Source of the DNA: Spirochaetales bacterium
Lineage (GTDB): Bacteria; Spirochaetota; Spirochaetia; SZUA-6
Length of the DNA stretch: 5,205 nucleotides
Assembly: GCA_003233545.1 (NCBI GenBank)
Contig: QILZ01000159.1
Coordinates: 1 to 5,205, forward strand
Direction: 5' to 3'
Shown here: positions 1 to 4,337 of the stretch, piece by piece
Layout of the letters: every line of letters begins with the position of its first letter
Position numbering within the stretch: position 1 is the first letter of the stretch
Notes under the pieces: model-generated
What the model saw: the letters and a program-made list of their open reading frames with translations, nothing else
Told to the model about the DNA's origin: nothing
Databases searched by the model: none
Position numbers and translations under genes: made by a program

Positions 1-1265
1 ATATCGGCCTTTTAGTAATCGATGAGGAACAGAGATTCGGAGTTAAACATAAGGAAATAATAAAAGAGTTAAAGACAAATGTTGACTGTCTTACTTTAAC
101 CGCCACACCGATACCACGGACACTCCACATGTCGCTTATGAAAATCAGGGATATGTCCATACTTAACACACCTCCTCAGAACAGGCTTCCGATAGAAACA
201 ATTGTTTCCGAATTTGATAAGTCGATAGTTAAAAATGCCATTAATAGAGAAATACAGCGGGGAGGTCAGGTATTTTATCTGCATAACCGTATAAAAACAA
301 TTATAAACGTTTATCATTTCTTAAGCAGGCTCTGCCCCGAGCTTACGATCGATATATCTCACGGTCAGATGGCAGAAGATGAACTGGAAGAGGTCATGCA
401 CAGATTTATAAGAGGTGACTCTCATATCCTGCTTGCAACAAGTATTATAGAAAACGGCCTCGATATTCCGAATGTTAATACGATTATTATAGACCGGGCT
501 GATATTTTCGGGATAGCGCAGCTCTATCAGCTGCGCGGAAGAGTCGGAAGATCCGATCAACCCTCCTATGCGTATCTGTTTTATCCTAAAGGCAAGGTGC
601 TTTCGGAACTTGCCATGAAACGCTTAAGGATAATCTCCGATTTTACGGAACTCGGCTCCGGATTCAAGATAGCTCTGAAAGACCTGGAAATAAGAGGAGC
701 AGGGAATCTTCTCGGCAGGGAACAGCATGGGGACATACTGGCAGTCGGTCTGGATATGTATATTAAACTCTTGGAAGAAGCTGTTAATGAACTGGAAACC
801 GGGCATGCAGAGAAGCCTCCCGAACTGTATCTCGAACTGGAATACACAGGTTTTATTCCCGACAGATACATCAAAGAACCGGTAGAAAAAATGGAAGTCT
901 ATAAAAAGATCGCTTCCATTTCATCGTATGAGGAATTCGATGCGATCTACAGGGAAATACGGGATAGATTCGGCACCGTCCCGGATGAGGTGGACAGCCT
1001 TTTTTCCATATCGGAGATAAGAATTGTCTGCGGAAAGCTCTATATTTCGCACCTGGTGGAAAAAAGAGGTATTGTACGGATAGAATTTTCCAGACTTTCC
1101 ATAATTTCGGTGGATAAGGTTATGCGTGTCATCAAGGAAAGCGGAGGTTCCGTATTCTTTAATGAAAAAGCACCCAACTGCCTCTTTTTAAAAACAGGCT
1201 CTATCGATGTAAAGGATAAAACGGCATTTATCAAGGACAAACTTTCTATGTTGACAGAGCTTTAG
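1..1265 (+). CDS. mfd: Transcription-repair coupling factor Mfd, C-terminal part (5' end outside window)
   Basis: Mfd is an SF2 DNA translocase that pushes stalled RNA polymerase off DNA and recruits UvrA to the lesion. The reading frame is open from base 3 and gives 420 residues, roughly the last third of a protein that is usually about 1,150 residues. Visible in order (fragment numbering): helicase motif II DEEQ at 7-10; motif III TATPIPRT at 33-40; motif IV region around 88-97; motif V, TSIIENGLDIP, from 146; motif VI QLRGRVGR at 176-183; the RecG/Mfd-type translocation region at about 212-243, with RGAGNLLG; and the C-terminal TRCF (D7) domain from about 273, containing the FIPDRYI and KMEVYKKIA segments. 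The UvrA-binding module, the polymerase-interaction domain and helicase motif I lie upstream of the window. The gene ends in TAG and converges on the patatin gene across 65 bp. ATG codons inside the visible part, such as 129, are internal methionines and not starts. Confidence 0.97.
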   Translation, partial: IGLLVIDEEQRFGVKHKEIIKELKTNVDCLTLTATPIPRTLHMSLMKIRDMSILNTPPQNRLPIETIVSEFDKSIVKNAINREIQRGGQVFYLHNRIKTIINVYHFLSRLCPELTIDISHGQMAEDELEEVMHRFIRGDSHILLATSIIENGLDIPNVNTIIIDRADIFGIAQLYQLRGRVGRSDQPSYAYLFYPKGKVLSELAMKRLRIISDFTELGSGFKIALKDLEIRGAGNLLGREQHGDILAVGLDMYIKLLEEAVNELETGHAEKPPELYLELEYTGFIPDRYIKEPVEKMEVYKKIASISSYEEFDAIYREIRDRFGTVPDEVDSLFSISEIRIVCGKLYISHLVEKRGIVRIEFSRLSIISVDKVMRVIKESGGSVFFNEKAPNCLFLKTGSIDVKDKTAFIKDKLSMLTEL

Positions 1266-1330
1266 ATAATAGACCTATGACATGATTTCGCGGATAAGGT
1301 TGTAATGTATATGAGTGTTCGTTTTTACAC

Positions 1331-2251
1331 TTATCCTGCAAAAAATCTTTTTACTTTTCTGTTTCTCTTTCGCTCATACTCATCGAGCAGCGAATTCATC
1401 TGCTCTTCACCTATCCCGATAAGATCATACTGCTTCGAATCAAAGGGACTGCGTCTTTCTATTCCCTTAATCTGAAAACCGATATCTGCGGCTTCTAAGT
1501 TTTTACGCAGCTGCTGAACACCAAGCAGTCCTACCATACCGGAGAGTGAGTGCACTGCTGTCGTATATTTCTGAGGAATAAATGACAGTGCGAGACTAAC
1601 CCCGATAACAATGCCGGCACCCATTGCTCTTACCACATCCACAGGCACCTGATCCACCACTCCGCCGTCTAAAAGTCTCATGCCTTTAATCTCCACGGGA
1701 AGAAAAACCCCGGGTACCGCACAACTTGCCCTTACAGCCATTCCGATATCATCATAATCCGATACGACAATCGTATCACAACCAGGCAAATCCCCTTCCG
1801 GTTTCGGAAGAAATCTTTCCAGCTCTTCCGTCATTATTCTTTCCGCCACCCTCACGGATGTAAAAATAACACGGCTCTTTTCCTCTATATTGGTTGCCAC
1901 AATAGCCAGGTCCGTATTAAGCTCATTAAAACCGCGTCCGCTGAGCAGACGGTTAATTGAATCACCTAATTTTGCATTGGATACAAGTCCGCCTCTCTTT
2001 CTGTTTAAATGGTTTCTTACAGTATCGGAAAAACTGATTACATTTTTAAACCAGTCAAACTCCCGTGCTGTCTCCTCGATCTCTGCCTGAGACAATCCGC
2101 TTGCATAAAGAACCGCTGCTATCGACCCTGCGGATGTACCGGCAACAATCTCAGGTAAAAAATATTTTCTATTCTTAAGCGCACGTATAACTCCAAGATG
2201 AGCAAGCCCCCTTGCTCCTCCGCCCCCGAAAGCAACACCTGTTTTTTCCAT
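1331..2251 (-). CDS. Patatin-like phospholipase (RssA/YchK-type acyl hydrolase)
   Basis: Patatin-like proteins are serine acyl hydrolases with a Ser-Asp dyad that cleave fatty-acyl esters, commonly of phospholipids. With the start chosen here the protein has 306 residues, a usual size for the short bacterial single-domain type. The oxyanion-hole loop GGGGARG is at 9-15, the nucleophile elbow GTSAGS at 38-43 (Ser40), and the catalytic Asp in DGG at 195-197, following the family's RASCAVPGVF segment. No signal peptide or membrane segment is seen, so it is probably cytosolic or peripheral. The reading frame stays open to an ATG at 2293, overlapping the upstream PAP2 gene, but only the ATG at 2251 has a good ribosome binding site, and it places the family core at the N-terminus as usual. 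About 35-40 residues separate the VIF strand (128-130) from the RAS segment, more than I expect in compact RssA proteins. It probably shares a transcript with PAP2. The substrate is unknown. Confidence 0.93.
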   Translation of the reverse strand: MEKTGVAFGGGGARGLAHLGVIRALKNRKYFLPEIVAGTSAGSIAAVLYASGLSQAEIEETAREFDWFKNVISFSDTVRNHLNRKRGGLVSNAKLGDSINRLLSGRGFNELNTDLAIVATNIEEKSRVIFTSVRVAERIMTEELERFLPKPEGDLPGCDTIVVSDYDDIGMAVRASCAVPGVFLPVEIKGMRLLDGGVVDQVPVDVVRAMGAGIVIGVSLALSFIPQKYTTAVHSLSGMVGLLGVQQLRKNLEAADIGFQIKGIERRSPFDSKQYDLIGIGEEQMNSLLDEYERKRNRKVKRFFAG

Positions 2252-2256
2252 TTTTT

Positions 2257-2261
2257 CTCCC
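2257..2261 (-). promoter_or_regulatory. Ribosome binding site that decides the patatin start
   Basis: On the minus strand GGGAG lies five A residues before the ATG at 2251. The alternative in-frame ATG at 2293 is preceded by TACCCTATATGC, which has no Shine-Dalgarno match. This favours the 306-residue protein over the 320-residue one and leaves a 25-bp gap after the PAP2 stop codon. Confidence 0.7.
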
Positions 2262-2276
2262 GTTTTTATAATATCG

Positions 2277-3086
2277 TTAAAAACCCGGATCATGCATATA
2301 GGGTACGATAAACCCGAAGAAGGATCCTATCACTGCCCCGGAAATTACATCGGTAACATAATGATTTCCTGACAGAACACGCAATATTCCCGTGGCGGAA
2401 GCTGCTGTCAATGCTGTAATCCATACAGGTATACGCAGCGGCGAATCAGGAAAATAGCGGTCGAATATCATTCCGGTAAAAACAGCTCCGGTAAATGCCG
2501 CGGTAGTATGCCCGGAAGGAAATGACATTGCCGTTTCCGGATTCTTCGCTGCCAGATATTCAGGGCTGTAATAACCGTTATTCCCGCCTGCATAATATGC
2601 ATACGGCCTGAACCTTTTAACCATACCCTTTACCAGGTTTTTTACGCCAAGTGAATACATTAAAGATTCTGCATACTCGACGGTTATGGAAAATAATCCT
2701 TTATAGTTTAAATTAACAGCAACACCTATAACGGGTAAAAGAGGCATGGCGAGTGAAGTATACTCCGTGATATCACTTGCAAGAGCAGGTGCAGGAGAAA
2801 AATCGAACATAAACTGTCTGTCGATATAAAAAATATCATCCTTTTTTAAACCGGTGATTTCTCCTGCAGTAACTGCCGGCTTATTGTTCTGCACTACCTT
2901 CCCCAACAGGAACAAACCGGCAGAGGTACTTAAGGTAACGGTATCCAGTACTAGATCGAGCGAATATCCATCTCTATAATCATTCGGAGAAACATCGGCA
3001 TACAGCCCGTCAGAAGCATATGATACGACCATAAACAGAATAAATAACCGAAAGAAATCATTCTTACACCTGCTTATTAAACACAT
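2277..3086 (-). CDS. Exported or membrane-anchored PAP2-family (type 2 phosphatidic acid phosphatase) protein
   Basis: PAP2 enzymes are metal-independent phosphatases using a phospho-histidine intermediate; relatives act on phosphatidic acid, undecaprenyl diphosphate or other lipid phosphates. All three signature motifs are present in the 269-residue product: K153-x6-R160-P161, P190-S-G-H193, and R236-x5-H242-x3-D246. The usual Ser before the motif-3 Arg is Leu here. The N-terminus has basic residues and then a hydrophobic stretch (about 11-23) ending in GLYA, which reads as a signal peptide with possible cleavage after Ala30. Hydrophobic segments near 112-126, 196-206, 217-235 and 247-263 suggest membrane association, with the active site probably on the outer side of the inner membrane. 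The ATG at 3086 has no clear Shine-Dalgarno, but a TAA stop lies just upstream in frame and no better start follows. It is first in a likely operon with the patatin gene. Substrate cannot be assigned. Confidence 0.93.
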   Translation of the reverse strand: MCLISRCKNDFFRLFILFMVVSYASDGLYADVSPNDYRDGYSLDLVLDTVTLSTSAGLFLLGKVVQNNKPAVTAGEITGLKKDDIFYIDRQFMFDFSPAPALASDITEYTSLAMPLLPVIGVAVNLNYKGLFSITVEYAESLMYSLGVKNLVKGMVKRFRPYAYYAGGNNGYYSPEYLAAKNPETAMSFPSGHTTAAFTGAVFTGMIFDRYFPDSPLRIPVWITALTAASATGILRVLSGNHYVTDVISGAVIGSFFGFIVPYMHDPGF

Positions 3087-3156
3087 GGTATCAGAAGTTT
3101 AACAGAAAACACCGCTGTTGAAAAGACAGCAGAGAAGTATTAAAAAGAAATCTCCC

Positions 3157-3185
3157 TTGACTTATTCTTTTAAGTTTTGTAACTT
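3157..3185 (+). promoter_or_regulatory. Candidate sigma-70-type promoter of perR
   Basis: TTGACT (3157-3162, five of six consensus bases) is followed after 17 bp by TAACTT (3180-3185), which keeps only the first, second and last positions of TATAAT. Transcription would begin near 3192, giving a leader of about 16 nt. The -10 lies inside the palindrome at 3168-3189. The position is sensible and the -35 is good, but the -10 is weak. Confidence 0.4.
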
Positions 3186-3189
3186 TAAA
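3168..3189. promoter_or_regulatory. Imperfect 22-bp palindrome, candidate PerR operator
   Basis: Arms TTTTAAGTT (3168-3176) and AACTTTAAA (3181-3189) are inverted copies with one mismatch in nine pairs, separated by TTGT. The element overlaps the candidate -10 of perR, where a repressor would block RNA polymerase, and Fur-family regulators often control their own genes. It has even symmetry with a 4-bp centre, unlike the 7-1-7 Bacillus Per box (TTATAAT-N-ATTATAA), so PerR binding is inference. AT-rich DNA yields chance palindromes. Confidence 0.4.
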
Positions 3190-3207
3190 CAGGAATCATT
3201 CTTAATT

Positions 3208-3642
3208 ATGAAAAATTTATTATACACAGGTAAAAAGATAAAAAAAACCAGAGCACGTACCGTAATTCTTGAAGAAATTAATAAGATTAAATCGCATCCC
3301 ACCGCTTATGAGATGTTTAAAATCGTAAAACAGAGACTGCCCAGAGTCAGTCTGGGAACCGTTTACCGTAACCTCGACATCCTTTCCGAACACGGACTCG
3401 TATTAAAACTCAAAATGAACGATGCTCAGATGCATTATGACGGCAGAACAGATGAGCATTATCATATTCAATGTGTAAAGTGCGGTAAAACAGAGGATAT
3501 CCCGCTCGAAATGCTTAACAATATAGATACAGCTGTTCAGGATAAAACAGCTTACAGGGTTCTTTATCATACGATAAGTTTTTACGGTTTATGTACCGAA
3601 TGCACAGAGGAGGATGTGACCGGTAAGGGAAATAAAGTATAA
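3208..3642 (+). CDS. perR: PerR-type peroxide-sensing repressor, Fur family
   Basis: Fur-family dimeric repressor of 144 residues, a normal family length. The N-terminal winged helix has the recognition helix SLGTVYRNL at 48-56. The structural zinc site is four cysteines in two CxxC pairs (C89/C92 and C129/C132). Aligned by eye with Bacillus subtilis PerR, every regulatory-metal ligand is kept: H30 (H37 there), D78 (D85), H84 (H91), H86 (H93) and D97 (D104). Asp rather than Glu at the last position is the known marker of peroxide-sensing PerR over iron-sensing Fur. With iron bound, such proteins lose DNA binding when H2O2 oxidises the two histidines. The frame is open upstream to a TTG at 3118, but that stretch is lysine-rich, carries the candidate promoter and palindrome, and lacks a Shine-Dalgarno, so the ATG at 3208 is preferred; its own AGGA (3191-3194) is distant. 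Desulfoferrodoxin starts 66 bp downstream. Fur-family identity is near certain; peroxide sensing is strongly inferred. Confidence 0.9.
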   Translation: MKNLLYTGKKIKKTRARTVILEEINKIKSHPTAYEMFKIVKQRLPRVSLGTVYRNLDILSEHGLVLKLKMNDAQMHYDGRTDEHYHIQCVKCGKTEDIPLEMLNNIDTAVQDKTAYRVLYHTISFYGLCTECTEEDVTGKGNKV

Positions 3643-3644
3643 AA

Positions 3645-3680
3645 AAATGCATGACAACATCAATGGATTTATTTTTTTTT
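3645..3680 (+). terminator. Weak AT-rich hairpin with T tract after perR
   Basis: AAATGCAT (3645-3652) can pair with ATGGATTT (3663-3670) with one G-G mismatch around a 10-nt loop; A3671 and then nine T residues (3672-3680) follow. The T run is terminator-like, but the stem is mostly A-T and weak. It could attenuate read-through from perR into desulfoferrodoxin rather than stop it, or the T tract may simply be an upstream promoter element. Confidence 0.25.
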
Positions 3681-3690
3681 AAGTTATAAT
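3677..3690 (+). promoter_or_regulatory. Candidate -10 of desulfoferrodoxin with a shared operator half-site
   Basis: A perfect TATAAT (3685-3690) overlaps TTTTAAGTT (3677-3685), the exact 9-bp left arm of the palindrome upstream of perR. TTATAAT at 3684-3690 also equals one half of the Bacillus Per box, though it overlaps the -10 consensus so much that this carries little weight. No good -35 lies 15-18 bp upstream. A transcript from here would start near 3697, inside the Shine-Dalgarno (3696-3701), which is too tight for normal initiation. Confidence 0.4.
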
Positions 3691-3695
3691 TTTTC

Positions 3696-3701
3696 AGGAG
3701 G
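3696..3701 (+). promoter_or_regulatory. Strong ribosome binding site of desulfoferrodoxin
   Basis: Perfect AGGAGG six nucleotides before the ATG at 3709. The surrounding sequence is nearly the same as that before rubredoxin: both read CAGGAGG, then an A-rich spacer, then AAGATGA. Confidence 0.85.
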
Positions 3702-3708
3702 TAAAAAG

Positions 3709-4083
3709 ATGACGGAAAAATTGCAGATCTATAAATGTGAAATCTGCGGGAATATCGTGGAAGTTCTCCATGCGGGCGGAGGAGAACTTGTCTGCTGCGG
3801 GCAGCCGATGAAACTGTATAAAGAGAATAAAACAGATGCAGCCCGGGAGAAGCATGTTCCGGTAATATCAAAAGAAGAAAGCGGATACAGAATAACCGTA
3901 GGAAGCGTTCTGCATCCTATGGAAGATAAACATTACATCGAGTGGATAGAGCTTATAGCAGACGGAACAGTACATAGAAAATCTTTAAAACCCGGTGATA
4001 AACCGGAGATATTTTTTAATGTAACGGCAAGCAATGTTCGTGCGAGAGCTTACTGCAACATCCATGGACTCTGGGAAGCATAG
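3709..4083 (+). CDS. dfx: Desulfoferrodoxin (two-iron superoxide reductase)
   Basis: Superoxide reductase reduces superoxide to hydrogen peroxide in the cytoplasm without making oxygen, taking electrons typically from rubredoxin. The 124-residue product has the full two-domain form. The N-terminal desulforedoxin-like domain carries centre I, a Cys4 rubredoxin-like iron: C10, C13, C29, C30, the same spacing as Desulfovibrio desulfoferrodoxin. The catalytic domain carries centre II, with iron ligands H49, H69, H75, H119 and axial C116. E47 and K48, the residues near the open iron face that assist catalysis in characterised enzymes, are present in EKHVPV. It is thus unlike Treponema pallidum neelaredoxin, which lacks the centre I cysteines. 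The gene has a perfect Shine-Dalgarno and lies between a peroxide-sensing regulator and rubredoxin, its likely electron donor, 67 bp downstream. No key residue is missing. Confidence 0.97.
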   Translation: MTEKLQIYKCEICGNIVEVLHAGGGELVCCGQPMKLYKENKTDAAREKHVPVISKEESGYRITVGSVLHPMEDKHYIEWIELIADGTVHRKSLKPGDKPEIFFNVTASNVRARAYCNIHGLWEA

Positions 4084-4138
4084 AAATGATAAGCAGGAAA
4101 ATACAGGACCTAATTAACAGATACTAAACGGATATAAC

Positions 4139-4144
4139 AGGAGG
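4139..4144 (+). promoter_or_regulatory. Strong ribosome binding site of rubredoxin
   Basis: Perfect AGGAGG six nucleotides before the ATG at 4151. TATAAC at 4133-4138 abuts it and resembles a -10, but transcription from there would start after the Shine-Dalgarno, and no -35 is visible, so I do not call a promoter. Co-transcription with desulfoferrodoxin is more likely. Confidence 0.8.
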
Positions 4145-4150
4145 AAAAAG

Positions 4151-4312
4151 ATGAAAAAATACGTATGTAATATTTGCGGGTATATCTATGACCCGGAGAC
4201 GGGTGACCCGGATAACGATGTAAATGCAGGAACAGCTTTCGAAGATCTTCCCGAAGAATGGGTCTGTCCTGTCTGCGGAGCAGACAAGAGTGATTTTTCC
4301 CCGGAGGAATAA
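4151..4312 (+). CDS. rub: Rubredoxin
   Basis: Small cytoplasmic one-electron carrier with a single Fe(Cys)4 centre. The product has 53 residues, the classical rubredoxin length. Both knuckles are intact: C6-x2-C9-G at YVCNICGY and C39-P-x-C42-G at WVCPVCGA. The conserved aromatic core is present (Y4, Y11, Y13, F30, W37, F49), as are the DPETGDPDN loop, the Gly27 turn and the DLPEEW segment before the second knuckle. The protein is acidic, as expected for a donor that docks on partner oxidoreductases. Directly after desulfoferrodoxin, it most likely feeds electrons to that enzyme's centre I or II; it could also serve rubrerythrin or another partner elsewhere in the genome. The start is fixed by the AGGAGG. 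The gene ends 25 bp from the convergent GH13 gene. Confidence 0.97.
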   Translation: MKKYVCNICGYIYDPETGDPDNDVNAGTAFEDLPEEWVCPVCGADKSDFSPEE

Positions 4313-4322
4313 AGACCGGATT

Positions 4323-4337
4323 TTAAAGAATCTTTAA
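4323..4337. repeat. Short inverted repeat between convergent rubredoxin and GH13 genes
   Basis: TTAAAGA-A-TCTTTAA is a perfect inverted repeat; as RNA it could form six pairs with a 3-nt loop. It sits at the 3' ends of two converging genes and touches the GH13 stop codon, where a bidirectional terminator would be expected. The stem has one G-C pair and no clear T run follows on either strand, so terminator function is weakly supported. Confidence 0.3.

Larger units (their letters stand above)
3087..3207. promoter_or_regulatory. Divergent control region between PAP2 and perR
   Basis: This 121-bp AT-rich gap separates two genes transcribed away from each other, so it must hold at least the perR and PAP2 promoters. 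It contains two inverted repeats: a perfect 5-bp one (GCTGT, 7-nt spacer, ACAGC; 3114-3130) nearer PAP2, and a larger imperfect palindrome at 3168-3189 nearer perR. I could not find a convincing minus-strand promoter for PAP2. Confidence 0.6.

Noticed and set aside
581..874. Minus-strand open frames inside mfd (also 96-317, 321-560, 624-806 and 1040-1240)
   Set aside because: All are antisense to a highly conserved Mfd reading frame and show no domain or ribosome binding site; they are shadow frames.
1312..1333. Hairpin TGAGTGT / ACACTTA with an 8-nt loop between mfd and patatin, as a terminator
   Set aside because: Seven pairs including a G-T wobble, overlapping the patatin stop codon, with no T run after it on either strand. 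Position suits a terminator but the structure does not.
1890..2090. Plus-strand 66-codon open frame inside the patatin gene
   Set aside because: Antisense to conserved patatin coding sequence, with no domain; a shadow frame.
2252..2293. Longer patatin reading frame beginning at the ATG at 2293
   Set aside because: No ribosome binding site before it and it would overlap the PAP2 gene. GGGAG before the ATG at 2251 and the position of the GGGGARG motif favour the shorter form.
3114..3130. Perfect 5-bp inverted repeat GCTGT-7-ACAGC upstream of PAP2 as an operator
   Set aside because: Arms this short are expected by chance, and no promoter is recognised around it. Noted only as part of the divergent region.
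3118..3207. TTG-initiated 30-residue N-terminal extension of the PerR-type regulator
   Set aside because: No Shine-Dalgarno, lysine-rich and unlike family N-termini, and it overlaps the candidate promoter and palindrome. The ATG at 3208 gives the normal family length.
3515..3871. Minus-strand 118-codon open frame across the perR-dfx junction
   Set aside because: It is antisense to two well-supported genes, its translation shows no recognisable domain, and it crosses their intergenic region without a clear ribosome binding site.
4084..4150. Separate promoter for rubredoxin (TATAAC at 4133-4138)
   Set aside because: No -35 at the proper distance, and the predicted start would fall after the Shine-Dalgarno.
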